Below, piece after piece: positions 1-9,626 of a stretch of DNA of 64,000 bases. Source of the DNA: Achromobacter sp. AONIH1 (GTDB taxonomy: Bacteria > Pseudomonadota > Gammaproteobacteria > Burkholderiales > Burkholderiaceae_B); NCBI RefSeq assembly GCF_002902905.1, contig NZ_CP026124.1:2914001-2978000 (forward strand), given 5' to 3'. Made by a program: the position numbers and the translations under genes. How positions within the stretch are numbered: position 1 is the first letter of the stretch; each line of letters begins with the position of its first letter. The notes beneath the pieces were generated by a model that was not told the origin of the DNA, did no database searches, and saw nothing but the letters and a program-made list of their open reading frames with translations.

Positions 1-94
1 GTGGCCGCCGCGAGGGGAGCCGCGTAAGCGTACCGCAGACCGCCCCCGATTTTCGGCGGCTTGTTACAAGTAATCACGGGTATACCCCTAGTAT

Positions 95-108
95 GAAAAT
101 CTATTTTC
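95..108. promoter_or_regulatory. Palindrome GAAAAT-CT-ATTTTC upstream of the rpiR-like gene
   Basis: A perfect inverted repeat, GAAAAT and ATTTTC around CT, in an AT-rich patch ahead of the MurR/RpiR gene. The patch also holds a weak -10 candidate (TAAAAT, 114-119). Position and symmetry suggest a transcription-factor site. A related GAAAA-A-TTTTC palindrome lies upstream of the dapA-like gene. Binding by the adjacent regulator is inference. Confidence 0.4.
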
Positions 109-124
109 TTATCTAAAATTTATC

Positions 125-140
125 TGTAAACGAATTTACA
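125..140. promoter_or_regulatory. Operator-like palindrome TGTAAA-N4-TTTACA
   Basis: Perfect 6-bp arms TGTAAA and TTTACA with a CGAA spacer, 44 bp upstream of the regulator start codon. Sites of this size and symmetry are common autoregulatory operators, including for RpiR-family proteins. It is the best candidate for control of the whole peptide locus. No binding data can be read from sequence. Confidence 0.45.
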
Positions 141-183
141 TAATCTTCTGCCACGTTTTCCGCGCCATTCCGCTCGCTTCCCC

Positions 184-1059
184 ATGAACAAAGCCGTACT
201 CACGATCGCTGATCGGATCGCCCGGGCCCAGCCCGCGCTGAGCCGCACCCAGCACAAGATGGCCGAGTACGTGCTGGCGCACCAGTTCCGCGTCGCCACC
301 ATGACGATCGACGAATTCGCCGCGGCGGTGGGCGTGTCGGTGGCCACGGCCAACCGTTTCGCGCGGGCGCTGGAACTGCCGGGCTACCCGCAGTTCCGCG
401 CCGAGCTGGCGCGCGGTTTCGAGGCCGCGCTGGAACCCGTGGAAAAGTTGCGCACCGAGCTGGCGCATTCGGCCAGCGCCGTGCAGATCTTCGCCGCCAC
501 CCTGGAAGAAGACATCCGCAACGCCCAGCGCAACCTGCAAGGATTGGACGCCGAGGCCTGCGAGCAGGCCGTCGACATCATCCTGGGCGCCGATCGCGTC
601 TTCATCATCGGTTTCGGCGCCAGCGGCTTCCTGGCCGGCATGCTGCAACGCGGCCTGTGCATGCACCTGCACTCGGTCGAGTCGCTCGCCGGCCCCGGCG
701 GCGTATCCCACGCCGCCCGCCAGATGTCGCGCATGACCAGCAAGGATCTGGTCATCGCCATCGCCTTCCCGCGCTACCTGGCCGACACGGTCACGCTGGC
801 CAATGCGGCCAAGCAGGCCGGCGTGCCGGTGCTGGTGCTGACCGACAAGCCCACGTCGCCGCTGGCGCCCGCCGCGTCCGTGGTGCTGTACGCGGTGTCG
901 ACGCGCCAGCTGATACCCAATTCCGAGACCGCGGCGCTGGGGCTGATCGAAGCCCTGTCGGCCGCCGTGGCCTATCGCGCCAAGAATTCCGTCGCGGCCG
1001 CGGCCGGGGTGACCCAGTCCGTGATGCCGTGGCTCATACATGGAGTAGGTAAACGATGA
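184..1059 (+). CDS. MurR/RpiR family transcriptional regulator (HTH + SIS)
   Basis: Protein of 291 aa with the two-domain MurR/RpiR plan. An N-terminal helix-turn-helix covers about residues 1-80, including the stretch MTIDEFAAAVGVSVATANRF. A C-terminal SIS sugar-isomerase-like domain covers about 115-265, with VFIIGFGASGFLAGML near its start. Family members sense phosphosugars or related metabolites through SIS. The stop overlaps the start of the isoaspartyl peptidase gene (ATGA), so the two are co-transcribed. Palindromes at 95-108 and 125-140 fit autoregulation. The ligand is unknown. Its position ahead of peptide-use genes suggests a peptide-derived or cell-wall-derived signal, which is inference. 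Confidence 0.88.
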   Translation: MNKAVLTIADRIARAQPALSRTQHKMAEYVLAHQFRVATMTIDEFAAAVGVSVATANRFARALELPGYPQFRAELARGFEAALEPVEKLRTELAHSASAVQIFAATLEEDIRNAQRNLQGLDAEACEQAVDIILGADRVFIIGFGASGFLAGMLQRGLCMHLHSVESLAGPGGVSHAARQMSRMTSKDLVIAIAFPRYLADTVTLANAAKQAGVPVLVLTDKPTSPLAPAASVVLYAVSTRQLIPNSETAALGLIEALSAAVAYRAKNSVAAAAGVTQSVMPWLIHGVGKR

Positions 1060-2036
1060 TTCAACCCGTGATCGCCATTCACGGCGGCGCCGGCGCGATG
1101 TCCCGCGCGGCCATGTCCCCGGAGAAAGAACAGGAGTACCTGGGCGCGCTGAAGTCCATCGTGCAAGCCGGCCAGGCCGTGCTGGCCGCCGGCGGCAGCG
1201 CCCTGGACGCGGTCACCGAGGCCGTGCGCCTGCTGGAGGACTGCCCGCTGTTCAACGCTGGCCACGGTTCGGTCTTCACCAGCGCCGCGACGCACGAGCT
1301 GGACGCCGCCATCATGGACGGCGCCACGCTGCGCTCGGGCGCCATCGCCAACGTGCACCGCGTGCGCAACCCGATCTTCGCGGCGCGCAAGGTCATGGAA
1401 AACAGCAAGCACGTGTTCTTCGTGGGCGAGGGCGCCGAGGCCTTCGCCCGCCAGGAAGGGCTGGAGCTGGTTGACCCGTCCTATTTCTCGACCGAAGCCC
1501 GCCGCGAGCAGCTGCTGCGCGTGCAGCGCGAGACGCCCGAGGCCGCCGTGCTGGACCATGACGGCCAGGCCATGGTGGCGCGCGGCCAGCCCGCGCCGGC
1601 CGACCCGCTGGACGCCGACAAGAAGTTCGGCACGGTGGGCGCGGTGGCGGTCGATGCCCAGGGCAACCTGGCCGCGGCCACGTCCACCGGCGGCATCACC
1701 AACAAGCAGATCGGCCGCGTCGGCGACGCTCCGCTGATCGGCGCCGGCACCTATGCCAGCAACAAGACCTGCGCCGTGTCGGCGACGGGCACCGGCGAGA
1801 TGTTCATCCGCATGGTTGCCGCCTATGACGTGGCGGCGCAGATGGAATACGCCGGCGCCAGCCTGGCGCAGGCCGCCGACAGCGTCGTGATGGACAAACT
1901 GCCGACGATCGAAGGCAAGGGCGGCCTGGTGGCCGTGGACGCGCAGGGCAATGTGGCCCTGCCGTTCAACACCGAAGGCATGTACCGCGGTTATGGCCGG
2001 GTGGGCGAAGCGCCCGTCGTGGCCATTTATCGCTAA
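1056..2036 (+). CDS. iaaA: Isoaspartyl peptidase/L-asparaginase (Ntn hydrolase)
   Basis: Protein of 326 aa, the normal size of plant-type asparaginases. These are made as a precursor that self-cleaves before a catalytic threonine. Here that residue is Thr193 in FGTVGAVAVD, and the downstream TSTGG motif is present. The family hydrolyses beta-aspartyl dipeptides and L-asparagine. The start codon overlaps the regulator stop by 4 nt. In enterobacteria iaaA likewise sits directly ahead of gsiABCD, so the arrangement supports import of dipeptides followed by intracellular cleavage of isoaspartyl bonds. Confidence 0.93.
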   Translation: MIQPVIAIHGGAGAMSRAAMSPEKEQEYLGALKSIVQAGQAVLAAGGSALDAVTEAVRLLEDCPLFNAGHGSVFTSAATHELDAAIMDGATLRSGAIANVHRVRNPIFAARKVMENSKHVFFVGEGAEAFARQEGLELVDPSYFSTEARREQLLRVQRETPEAAVLDHDGQAMVARGQPAPADPLDADKKFGTVGAVAVDAQGNLAAATSTGGITNKQIGRVGDAPLIGAGTYASNKTCAVSATGTGEMFIRMVAAYDVAAQMEYAGASLAQAADSVVMDKLPTIEGKGGLVAVDAQGNVALPFNTEGMYRGYGRVGEAPVVAIYR

Positions 2037-2142
2037 GGCGCGCGGCGTCCCCCTGGGGGCGGCAGGCTCGCGCAGGGCTTTTTACACCGCCGTCCGGCCA
2101 AGCCGGGCGGCGGAATTTTCGAGTTTTGGGGATTGAAGAAAG

Positions 2143-4029
2143 ATGGTTGATCGCGCTAACAGCCTGGCGATGCCGGATAACCGCGTGGTCCAGGTCGACG
2201 ACCTGACGGTGCGCTTCGTCGGCTCGGAGCGCACGGTCGAAGCCGTGCGCAACCTGTCCTTCCACGTGGACCGGGGCGAGACCCTGGCCATCGTGGGCGA
2301 GTCCGGTTCCGGCAAGTCGGTGACCTCGCTGGCGCTGATGCGCCTGGTCGAGCACGGCGGCGGCCGCATCGCCCAGGGCAACATGGCGCTGCGCCGGCGC
2401 AACGGCACGGTGGTCGATCTGGTCAATTCCAGCCAGCGCGTCATGCGCAATGTGCGCGGCGCGGACATGGCCATGATCTTCCAGGAACCCATGACCTCGC
2501 TGAACCCGGTGTTCACCGCCGGGGACCAGATCGCCGAATCGATCCGCCAGCACCAGGGCAAGGATGCTGCCGCCGCGCGCGCCGAGGCGCTGCGCATGCT
2601 GGAACAGGTGCGCATTCCCGAGGCCAAGTCGGTGCTGGATCGCTTCCCGCATCAGCTGTCCGGCGGCATGCGCCAGCGCGTCATGATCGCCATGGCGCTG
2701 GCCTGCAAGCCGGCGCTGCTGATCGCCGACGAGCCGACCACCGCGCTGGACGTGACCATTCAGGCCCAGATCCTGCAACTGATTCGCCAGCTGCAGGAAG
2801 AAATGCACATGGGCGTGGTGTTCATCACCCACGACATGGGTGTGGTGGCCGAAGTGGCCGACCGCGTGCTGGTCATGTATCGCGGCGACAAGGTCGAGGA
2901 AGGCCCGTCCGAACGCGTGTTCGCCGATCCCCGTCACGCCTACACCCGCGCGCTGCTGTCCGCGGTGCCCAAGCTGGGCGCCATGCAGGGCACCGACCTG
3001 CCGGCCCGCTTTCCGCTGCTGCAGGTGGACGGCAAGGCCCAGCCCGTGGCCGAGCCCGCCGCCGCGAGCACCCAGGAAGTGCCGGCCGCGCGCAGGGAAC
3101 CGATCCTCAGCGTGCGCGACCTGGTCACGCGCTTCGATCTGCGCGGCGGCATCATGAGCCGCGTGCAGCGCCGCGTGCATGCCGTCGAGAAGGTCAGCTT
3201 CGACCTGTACCCCGGCGAGACGCTGTCGCTGGTGGGCGAGTCGGGCTGCGGCAAGTCCACCACCGGCCGTTCGCTGCTGCGCCTGGTCGAAAGCCAGGGC
3301 GGCGAGATCCGCTTCGGCGGCCGCGACATCGTGCGCCTGAAGAACAGCGAGCTGCAATCGCTGCGCCGCGACATCCAGTTCGTGTTCCAGGATCCCTTCG
3401 CCTCGCTCGATCCGCGCGTCACGGTCGGCTTCTCGATCATGGAGCCGCTGCTGGTGCACGGCGTGTCCAAGGGCAAGGAGGCCGAACGCCGTGTCGCCGA
3501 ACTGCTCGAGCGCGTCGGCCTGCCGCCAGAGGTGGCGCAGCGCTATCCGCACGAATTTTCCGGCGGCCAGCGCCAGCGCGTCTGCATCGCGCGCGCCCTG
3601 GCCCTGAACCCCAAGGTCGTGATCGCCGACGAATCGGTGTCGGCGCTGGACGTGTCGATCCAGGCGCAGATCGTGAACCTGCTGATCGACCTGCAGCGCG
3701 ACATGGGCATCGCCTTCCTGTTCATCTCGCACGACATGGCCGTGGTCGAGCGCGTCAGCCACCGCGTGGCGGTGATGTACCTGGGCCAGATCGTCGAGAT
3801 CGGCCCGCGCCGCGAGATTTTCGAGAACCCGCAGCACCCGTACACCAAGAAGCTGATGTCGGCCGTGCCGATCGCCGATCCGGCGCGCCGCCACATGAAG
3901 CGCACCTTGTTGTCCGATGAAATTCCCAGCCCGATCCGCAAGCTCGGCGACGAGCCGGTGGTGCAGCCGCTGGTGCAGGTAGGCAAGGACCACTTCGTCG
4001 CCCGCCACCCCGTTGGCGGCGCGTACTGA
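2143..4029 (+). CDS. gsiA: Peptide/glutathione ABC transporter, fused double ATPase GsiA
   Basis: Protein of 628 aa carrying two complete nucleotide-binding domains in tandem. Walker A motifs are GESGSGKS at 52-59 and GESGCGKS at 365-372. The signature loops are LSGGMRQR and FSGGQRQR, each followed by an IADE Walker B. Each half ends in the oligopeptide-type extension ([12 protein letters not shown] and [12 protein letters not shown]). Such a fused OppD-OppF layout is typical of GsiA. It powers the GsiC/GsiD channel at the inner membrane. A purine-rich ribosome site (GAAGAAAG) precedes the start. The 106-bp gap after iaaA contains a CCCCC-T-GGGGG hairpin. Confidence 0.95.
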   Translation: MVDRANSLAMPDNRVVQVDDLTVRFVGSERTVEAVRNLSFHVDRGETLAIVGESGSGKSVTSLALMRLVEHGGGRIAQGNMALRRRNGTVVDLVNSSQRVMRNVRGADMAMIFQEPMTSLNPVFTAGDQIAESIRQHQGKDAAAARAEALRMLEQVRIPEAKSVLDRFPHQLSGGMRQRVMIAMALACKPALLIADEPTTALDVTIQAQILQLIRQLQEEMHMGVVFITHDMGVVAEVADRVLVMYRGDKVEEGPSERVFADPRHAYTRALLSAVPKLGAMQGTDLPARFPLLQVDGKAQPVAEPAAASTQEVPAARREPILSVRDLVTRFDLRGGIMSRVQRRVHAVEKVSFDLYPGETLSLVGESGCGKSTTGRSLLRLVESQGGEIRFGGRDIVRLKNSELQSLRRDIQFVFQDPFASLDPRVTVGFSIMEPLLVHGVSKGKEAERRVAELLERVGLPPEVAQRYPHEFSGGQRQRVCIARALALNPKVVIADESVSALDVSIQAQIVNLLIDLQRDMGIAFLFISHDMAVVERVSHRVAVMYLGQIVEIGPRREIFENPQHPYTKKLMSAVPIADPARRHMKRTLLSDEIPSPIRKLGDEPVVQPLVQVGKDHFVARHPVGGAY

Positions 4030-4110
4030 GCGGCCGCGCCGTGCAGTTGTGCCATATCTGAAGTTTCTTCCAACAAACCCCATAGCTTCCTCACGGAACC
4101 AGGAGTTGCA

Positions 4111-5664
4111 ATGATGAAAGTTTTGCGCCCCACCAAGCTGATGGCCGCCGCCGCGGTGGCTTTCGGCATGCTCAGTTCGCCGCTGGCGCACGCTTCCAAG
4201 GACGTGACGTTTGCCGTCGCCATCGCCCTGGAAACGCTCGATCCGTACAACACCAACAGCACCCTGAACCAGGCGGCCGGCAAGGCCTACTACGAAGGCC
4301 TGTTCGAGTTCGACAAGGACCTGAAGGTCCAGAAGGTGCTGGCCACCGACTACACCGTCAGCGAAGACGGCCTGGTCTACACGTTCAAGCTGCGCGAAGG
4401 CGTCAAGTTCCATGACGGCACCGACTTCAACGCCGAAGCCGTCAAGATCAACTTCGACCGCCCGGCCAACCCGGACAACCGCCTGTCGCGCTACATCCAG
4501 TTCAGCGTCATCGAGAAGACCGAAGTGGTGGATCCGCTGACGATCAAGATCACGCTGAAGAAGCCGTTCTCGGCCTTCATCAACGCGCTGGCCCACCCGG
4601 CCGCCATGATGATCTCGCCGGCCGCGCTGGCCAAGTACGGCAAGGAAATCGGCTTCCACCCGGTGGGCACCGGCCCGTTCGAATTCGTCGAATGGAAGCC
4701 GGCCGAATACCTGAAGGTCAAGAAGTTCGACGGTTACTGGAAGAAGGGCTACCCGAAGGTCGACACGCTGACCTTCCGCACCGTCACCGACAACAACACG
4801 CGCGCCGCCGTGGTCCAGACCGGCGAGGCTCAGTTCGCCTTCCCGGTGCCGTTCGAGCAGGCCGCCGTGCTGAAGAAGAACGACAAGCTGGACGTGATCG
4901 ATCACCAGAACTCGATCATGACCCGCTACCTGTCGATGAACGTGCAGCAAAAGCCGTTCGACAATCCCAAGGTGCGCGAAGCCATCAACTACGCCATCAA
5001 CAAGGAAGCGCTGGCCAAGGTCGCGTTCTCGGGCTACGCCTCCGTGGTCGAAGGCGTGGTGCCGCAGGGCGTGGACTACGCCTACAAGACCGGCGCCTGG
5101 CCGCATGACATCAAGAAGGCCAAGGCCCTGCTGGCCGAAGCCGGCTACCCCAACGGCTTCGAAAGCACGCTGTGGTCGGCCTACAACGACGGCACGTCGG
5201 TCAAGGCGGTCCAGTTCCTGCAGCAGCAGCTGGCCCAGGTCGGCATCAAGGTGTCGGTGGAAGTGCTGGAATCCGGCCAGCGCGTGCAGCGCGTGCAGCA
5301 GGTGCAGAAGCCCGAGGAAGCCAAGGTCCGCATGTACTACGCCGGTTGGTCCTCGTCGACCGGCGAGGCCGACTGGGGCCTGCGTCCGCTGCTGACCACG
5401 CCGGCTTTCCCGCCCGTGCTCAACAACGTGTCGTACTACTCGAACAAGGCGGTTGACGACGGCGTGCAGCAAGCGCTGGCCACGACCGATCGCGCCAAGA
5501 AGACCGAGATCTACAAGAACGTTCAGGAAACCATCTGGAAGGACGCCCCGTGGGCCTTCCTGGTGACCCAGAACAACCTGTACGTCCGTTCGAAGAACCT
5601 GTCGGGCGTGTACGTGGAACCGGACACCTCGTTCTGGTTCGGCGACATCGAACTGAAGCAGTAA
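4111..5664 (+). CDS. gsiB: Peptide/glutathione ABC transporter substrate-binding protein GsiB
   Basis: Protein of 517 aa, family 5 extracellular solute-binding protein. It has a clear signal peptide (about 1-29, hydrophobic core then AHA-S) and hallmarks such as LDPYNTNS and the [13 protein letters not shown] regions of dipeptide/glutathione-binding proteins. It captures the peptide in the periplasm and delivers it to GsiCD. Two adjacent ATG codons (4111 and 4114) can serve as start, with AGGAG just upstream. Strong hairpins follow the gene, as expected where the binding protein is needed in excess of the membrane parts. Confidence 0.93.
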   Translation: MMKVLRPTKLMAAAAVAFGMLSSPLAHASKDVTFAVAIALETLDPYNTNSTLNQAAGKAYYEGLFEFDKDLKVQKVLATDYTVSEDGLVYTFKLREGVKFHDGTDFNAEAVKINFDRPANPDNRLSRYIQFSVIEKTEVVDPLTIKITLKKPFSAFINALAHPAAMMISPAALAKYGKEIGFHPVGTGPFEFVEWKPAEYLKVKKFDGYWKKGYPKVDTLTFRTVTDNNTRAAVVQTGEAQFAFPVPFEQAAVLKKNDKLDVIDHQNSIMTRYLSMNVQQKPFDNPKVREAINYAINKEALAKVAFSGYASVVEGVVPQGVDYAYKTGAWPHDIKKAKALLAEAGYPNGFESTLWSAYNDGTSVKAVQFLQQQLAQVGIKVSVEVLESGQRVQRVQQVQKPEEAKVRMYYAGWSSSTGEADWGLRPLLTTPAFPPVLNNVSYYSNKAVDDGVQQALATTDRAKKTEIYKNVQETIWKDAPWAFLVTQNNLYVRSKNLSGVYVEPDTSFWFGDIELKQ

Positions 5665-5681
5665 ACCTTGCAGTAACCCCC

Positions 5682-5739
5682 GGGGCCGCAAGGCCCCACA
5701 GTTAGGCCGCATGCGGCGGGAACATGACGTTCCCGCCGC
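5682..5739 (+). promoter_or_regulatory. Two tandem intercistronic hairpins between gsiB and gsiC
   Basis: The first hairpin is GGGGCC-GCAA-GGCCCC (5682-5697), with a GNRA-type tetraloop. The second has an 11-bp perfect stem, GCGGCGGGAAC/GTTCCCGCCGC, with a 5-nt loop (5713-5739). Neither is followed by a T-run, so they are more likely 3' stabilisers of the gsiB message than full terminators. The second covers an in-frame upstream ATG (5711), which argues against that ATG as the gsiC start. Confidence 0.6.
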
Positions 5740-5755
5740 TGTCGCAGGAATTTCA

Positions 5756-6676
5756 ATGCTGACCTACATCGTCAAACGTCTTTTGGGCATGATCCCCACG
5801 CTGCTGCTGGTGGCCGTGGTCGTGTTCCTGTTTGTGCACATGCTTCCGGGCGACCCGGCGCGACTGGCCGCGGGCCAGGAGGCCGACCAGCAGACCGTCG
5901 AACTCGTGCGCAAGGAACTCGGGCTGGATCTGCCCCTGCCGCAGCAGTTCGTGCGCTACTTCAGCCACATGCTGCAAGGCGACCTGGGTACCTCGCTGCG
6001 TACCAAGCGCCCCGTCTCGACCGAAATCGCCGACCGCTTCATGCCCACGCTGTGGCTGACGATCGCCAGCATGGTCTGGTCCGTCGCCTTCGGCATGATC
6101 ATCGGCATCGTCTCGGCCGTCTGGCGCAACCGCTGGCCCGACCGCCTCGGCATGACGCTGGCCGTGTCCGGCATCTCGTTCCCCGCCTTCGCGCTGGGCA
6201 TGATGCTGATGCAGATCTTCTCGGTGAACCTGGGCTGGCTGCCGACTGTCGGCGCCTCGACCTGGCAACACTACATCCTGCCGTCCATCACGCTGGGCGC
6301 GGCGGTGGCCGCCGTGATGGCGCGCTTCACCCGCGCGTCCTTCGTCGAAGTGGTGCAGGAAGACTTCGTGCGCACCGCGCGCGCCAAGGGCCTGACCGAG
6401 CGCCGCGTGATCATCAAGCACGCGCTGCGCAACGCGCTGATCCCGGTGGTCACGATGATGGGCCTGCAGTTCGGCTTCCTGCTGGGCGGCTCCATCGTGG
6501 TCGAGACCGTGTTCAACTGGCCCGGCCTGGGCCGTCTGCTGGTCGACGCCGTCACCCAGCGCGACTATCCGGTGATCCAGGGCCTGGTGCTGCTGTTCTC
6601 GCTGGAATTCATCCTGATCAACCTGATTGTCGACGTGCTCTACGGCGTCATCAATCCCAGCATCCGTTACAAGTGA
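5756..6676 (+). CDS. gsiC: Peptide/glutathione ABC transporter permease GsiC
   Basis: Protein of 306 aa from ATG 5756 ([19 protein letters not shown]), which has GCAGGAAT just upstream. An in-frame ATG at 5711 would add 15 hydrophilic residues from a hairpin and is rejected. It has the DppB/GsiC fold: an N-terminal membrane helix, the HMLPGDPA segment, about six helices in all, and the EAA loop around [26 protein letters not shown], which contacts the ATPase. It pairs with GsiD to form the inner-membrane channel. Confidence 0.94.
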   Translation: MLTYIVKRLLGMIPTLLLVAVVVFLFVHMLPGDPARLAAGQEADQQTVELVRKELGLDLPLPQQFVRYFSHMLQGDLGTSLRTKRPVSTEIADRFMPTLWLTIASMVWSVAFGMIIGIVSAVWRNRWPDRLGMTLAVSGISFPAFALGMMLMQIFSVNLGWLPTVGASTWQHYILPSITLGAAVAAVMARFTRASFVEVVQEDFVRTARAKGLTERRVIIKHALRNALIPVVTMMGLQFGFLLGGSIVVETVFNWPGLGRLLVDAVTQRDYPVIQGLVLLFSLEFILINLIVDVLYGVINPSIRYK

Positions 6677-6683
6677 GGCGGCC

Positions 6684-7583
6684 ATGAGCAATACGACACC
6701 CGCCACTACCATCGCCGCCGCTTCCCAGAACGACGTGCGCACGCCCGCCACAGAGTTCTGGCGCAAATTCAAGAAGCAGAAGCTGGCCGTCGGCGCCGGC
6801 ATCTTCGTCCTGCTGCTGGTCGTGGTGGCGATCTTTGCCCCCTGGATCGTGCCGTTCGACGCCGAGAACTTCTTCGACTACGACGCGCTCAACGCCGGCC
6901 CCTCGCTGACCCACTGGCTGGGCGTGGACTCGCTGGGCCGCGACATCTTCAGCCGCATCGTGATGGGCGCCCGCATCTCGCTGGCCGCCGGCTTCCTGTC
7001 CGTCTTCATGGGCGCCATCGTCGGCACCTTCATGGGCCTGATGGCGGGCTACTACGAAGGCTGGTGGGAACGCATCACCATGCGCGTCTCGGACGTGCTG
7101 CTGGCCTTCCCCGGCATGCTGCTGGCCATCGGCGTGGTCGCCATCCTGGGCTCCAGCATGGTCAACGTGATCGTGGCCGTGGCCGTGTTCAGCGTGCCGG
7201 CCTTCGCCCGCCTGGTGCGCGGCAACACGCTGTCGATCAAGCAGATGACCTACGTCGAAGCGGTCAAGAGCGTGGGCGCGTCCGACTGGACCATCATCAT
7301 GCGCCACATCCTGCCCGGCACGATCTCGCCGATCGTGGTGTACGGCACGATGCGTATCGGCACCTCGATCATCACCGCGGCCAGCCTGTCGTTCCTGGGC
7401 ATGGGCGCCTCGCCTCCCACGCCCGAGTGGGGCGCGATGCTGAACGAGGCCCGCGCCGACATGGTGATCGCGCCGCACGTGGCCATCTTCCCGGCGCTGG
7501 CGATCTTCCTGACCGTGCTGGCGTTCAACCTGCTGGGCGACGGCCTGCGCGACGCGCTCGATCCCAAGATCGACCGCAAGTAA
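6684..7583 (+). CDS. gsiD: Peptide/glutathione ABC transporter permease GsiD
   Basis: Protein of 299 aa from ATG 6684, 7 nt after the gsiC stop with GAGGCGG ahead of it. It has the DppC/GsiD plan: a cytoplasmic N-terminus with [13 protein letters not shown], one helix, a periplasmic loop containing [13 protein letters not shown], and five further helices. The EAA motif is in [23 protein letters not shown]. It is the second half of the import channel. A 12-bp-stem hairpin after the stop may limit read-through into the peptidase genes. Confidence 0.94.
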   Translation: MSNTTPATTIAAASQNDVRTPATEFWRKFKKQKLAVGAGIFVLLLVVVAIFAPWIVPFDAENFFDYDALNAGPSLTHWLGVDSLGRDIFSRIVMGARISLAAGFLSVFMGAIVGTFMGLMAGYYEGWWERITMRVSDVLLAFPGMLLAIGVVAILGSSMVNVIVAVAVFSVPAFARLVRGNTLSIKQMTYVEAVKSVGASDWTIIMRHILPGTISPIVVYGTMRIGTSIITAASLSFLGMGASPPTPEWGAMLNEARADMVIAPHVAIFPALAIFLTVLAFNLLGDGLRDALDPKIDRK

Positions 7584-7588
7584 TCCCA

Positions 7589-7649
7589 CGCCGCCGTCCC
7601 GTCCGCGCGCGCGCCTTCCGGCGCGCGCATCCGGCGAGGGACGGCGGCG
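7589..7649 (+). terminator. Long hairpin after gsiD
   Basis: A perfect 12-bp stem (CGCCGCCGTCCC at 7589-7600 and its complement at 7638-7649) encloses a second GC-rich hairpin, GCGCGCGCC/GGCGCGCGC. Only TTT follows, so termination is probably partial. It separates transporter genes from the peptidase genes on the same strand. Confidence 0.5.
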
Positions 7650-7670
7650 TTTCGCATTCTGGAGCGATAC

Positions 7671-8774
7671 ATGGCTGAGCTGGACACCCAAGCGCCGGAC
7701 ATTCCCCGCATCGGCGATTTGCCGGCGGGCCCCCTGGATTCCATCTGCGACGTCGGCGACGTCACCGTGGGCCACGTCACGCTGGCCGATGGCGCATCGC
7801 AGACCGGCGTGACCGTGGTGCGCACGCACGCCGGCGACCCGTTCCTGGACAAGACGCCCGCAGCCGCCACCGTGCTCAACGGCTTCGGCAAGAGCACGGG
7901 GCTGGTGCAGGTGCAGGAGCTGGGCGTGCTGGAAACGCCCATCGCGCTGACCAACACCTTCGGCGTGGGCACCGTGGCCAACGCGCAGATCCGCGCCGCC
8001 GTGGCAGCCAATCCCGCCATTGGCCGCGAGCTGTCCACGGTCAATCCGCTGGTGTTCGAGTGCAACGACGGCTACCTGAATGACATCCAGGCCATGGCGG
8101 TGCAGGAAGCGCACTACGCCCAGGCGCTGGCCGCGGCCGGCAAGCGGATGGCGCAGGGCGCGGTCGGCGCCGGGCGCGGCATGTCCTGCTTTTCGTTCAA
8201 GGGCGGCATCGGCTCGGCCTCGCGCCTGGCCGAGGTCCAGCCCGGCCAACGCTACACCGTGGGCGCGCTGGTGCTGGCCAACTTCGGCCGCCTGCCCAAC
8301 CTGACCGTGGCCGGCCGTCCGTTCGGCCGCCGGCTGTCGCAACAGCTCGACGCCAGCCTGGCGCAGGCCGGCGAGAACGCCGTGATCACGCCGGAGAAGG
8401 GCTCGATCATACTGCTGCTGGCCACCGACGCGCCGCTGGACGCGCGCCAGCTGCGCCGCCTGTCGCTGCGCGCCGGCGCCGGCCTGGCCCGCACCGGCTC
8501 GGTGTTCGGCCATGGCAGCGGCGACATCGCGCTGGCCTTTTCCACCGCCTACACCGTGCCGCAGCTGGCCGACCGGCCGATGCCGGCGATCGCCATGCTG
8601 CACGAAACCCGCATCGACCCGCTGTTCGAGGCGGCGGCGCAGGCCTGCGAGCAGGCCATCATTGCCGCGCTCTGGCGCGCTGACAGCGTGACCGGCCGCG
8701 ATGGCCATCGCCGCGCCAGCATCCGCGAAGCCGCGCCGCAATGGCAACAATGGCTCGCTGATTCCGCATTCTGA
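7671..8774 (+). CDS. P1 family (S58, DmpA-type) aminopeptidase
   Basis: Protein of 367 aa matching the DmpA/BapA group of Ntn-type hydrolases. These cut themselves into two chains before a nucleophilic serine. The likely cleavage point is Gly244-Ser245 in PEKGSIILLL. Other family features are the N-terminal NSICDV-like segment (LDSICDVGDVTVGH) and the ECNDGYLND block. Members act as L-aminopeptidase/D-esterases or as beta-peptidyl or D-Ala aminopeptidases. It lies between the dipeptide importer and a D-aminopeptidase, consistent with processing of unusual imported peptides. The exact substrate cannot be read from sequence. Confidence 0.88.
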   Translation: MAELDTQAPDIPRIGDLPAGPLDSICDVGDVTVGHVTLADGASQTGVTVVRTHAGDPFLDKTPAAATVLNGFGKSTGLVQVQELGVLETPIALTNTFGVGTVANAQIRAAVAANPAIGRELSTVNPLVFECNDGYLNDIQAMAVQEAHYAQALAAAGKRMAQGAVGAGRGMSCFSFKGGIGSASRLAEVQPGQRYTVGALVLANFGRLPNLTVAGRPFGRRLSQQLDASLAQAGENAVITPEKGSIILLLATDAPLDARQLRRLSLRAGAGLARTGSVFGHGSGDIALAFSTAYTVPQLADRPMPAIAMLHETRIDPLFEAAAQACEQAIIAALWRADSVTGRDGHRRASIREAAPQWQQWLADSAF

Positions 8775-8794
8775 ACATCCCTAGGACTGACTCC

Positions 8795-9613
8795 ATGAAG
8801 ATCCTGATCTCCACCGATATCGAAGGCGTCGCCGGCGTCTTCCATTCCGAGCAAGTGCGCGCCGGCAACGGCGAATACGAGCGCGCCCGCGCCTGGATGA
8901 CCGCCGAGGCCAACGCCGCCGTGCAGGGCGCCATCGCCGGCGGCGCCGAGGACATTCTGGTCAACGATTCGCACGGCGGTTTCCGCAATCTGCTGCCCGA
9001 CGGCCTGGATGAGCGCGCCCGCCTGGTGCTGGGCAAGCCGCGCTACCTGGGCATGATGGGCGGGCTGGAAGAGGGCTGCGACGCGGTCTTCATGATCGGC
9101 TACCACTCGCGTTCGCAGGGGCGTGGCATCCTGGCCCACACCATCAACAGCTTCGCCTTCGCCCGCGTGTTCATCAACGGCATGGAGCTGGGCGAGGCCG
9201 GCCTGTATGGCGCGCTGGCCGGCGAGATGGGCGTGCCCGTGATCCTGGCGACCGGCGACGACGTCTTCATCAGCGAAACCTCGGACCTGTTCCCCGGCGC
9301 GCAATGGGTGCAGACCAAGGTGGCGCACGGGCAGGGCAGCGGCGTCACGCTGTCGCCGGCGGCCTCGCGCCGCGCCATCGCGGCCGCCGCCGAGACGGCC
9401 GTGCGCAACCTGAAAAAGGCGGTTCCTTTCCGCATCCCCGCGCCTATAGAATGCCGGTTGCAGACGCAGAGCCCGGCGCTGGCCGACCTGTTCTGCATGT
9501 GGCCCACGCTGGAGCGCGTGGACGGCGTGACCCTGACGTTCACCACGGACAGCATGCAGTCGGCCGTCCGCACGCTGAACAGCCTGGCCGCCATGTCTTT
9601 CATGTTGCGTTGA
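8795..9613 (+). CDS. dppA: M55 family D-aminopeptidase (DppA-like)
   Basis: Protein of 272 aa that aligns by motif with Bacillus DppA, a zinc D-aminopeptidase releasing D-Ala from short peptides. Metal-ligand and catalytic positions are all present: Asp8 and Glu10 (STDIEGVAG), His60 (NDSHGG), His104 (GYHS), His115 (ILAHT), and Glu134 (LGEAGL). The gene starts 20 nt after the P1 peptidase and ends 13 nt before aminopeptidase P, so all three form a tight unit. A role in using D-Ala-containing cell-wall peptides is inferred from the family. Confidence 0.9.
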   Translation: MKILISTDIEGVAGVFHSEQVRAGNGEYERARAWMTAEANAAVQGAIAGGAEDILVNDSHGGFRNLLPDGLDERARLVLGKPRYLGMMGGLEEGCDAVFMIGYHSRSQGRGILAHTINSFAFARVFINGMELGEAGLYGALAGEMGVPVILATGDDVFISETSDLFPGAQWVQTKVAHGQGSGVTLSPAASRRAIAAAAETAVRNLKKAVPFRIPAPIECRLQTQSPALADLFCMWPTLERVDGVTLTFTTDSMQSAVRTLNSLAAMSFMLR

Positions 9614-9626
9614 GGATCCCTTTCCC

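Noticed and set aside
1..60. Possible end of a gene before the regulator
   Set aside because: Too short to judge. No frame with recognisable residues was seen, only a GC-rich stretch.
1966..5712. A 1248-codon open frame antisense to gsiA and gsiB
   Set aside because: Its translation is rich in His, Arg, Gly and Ala with no recognisable domain. It is a GC-skew shadow of well-supported forward genes, like the other long antisense frames over pyrG, eno, sdhA and maeB.
5711..5755. Upstream ATG extending gsiC by 15 residues
   Set aside because: It falls inside a perfect hairpin, codes for charged residues ahead of a membrane helix and lacks the better ribosome site found before ATG 5756.
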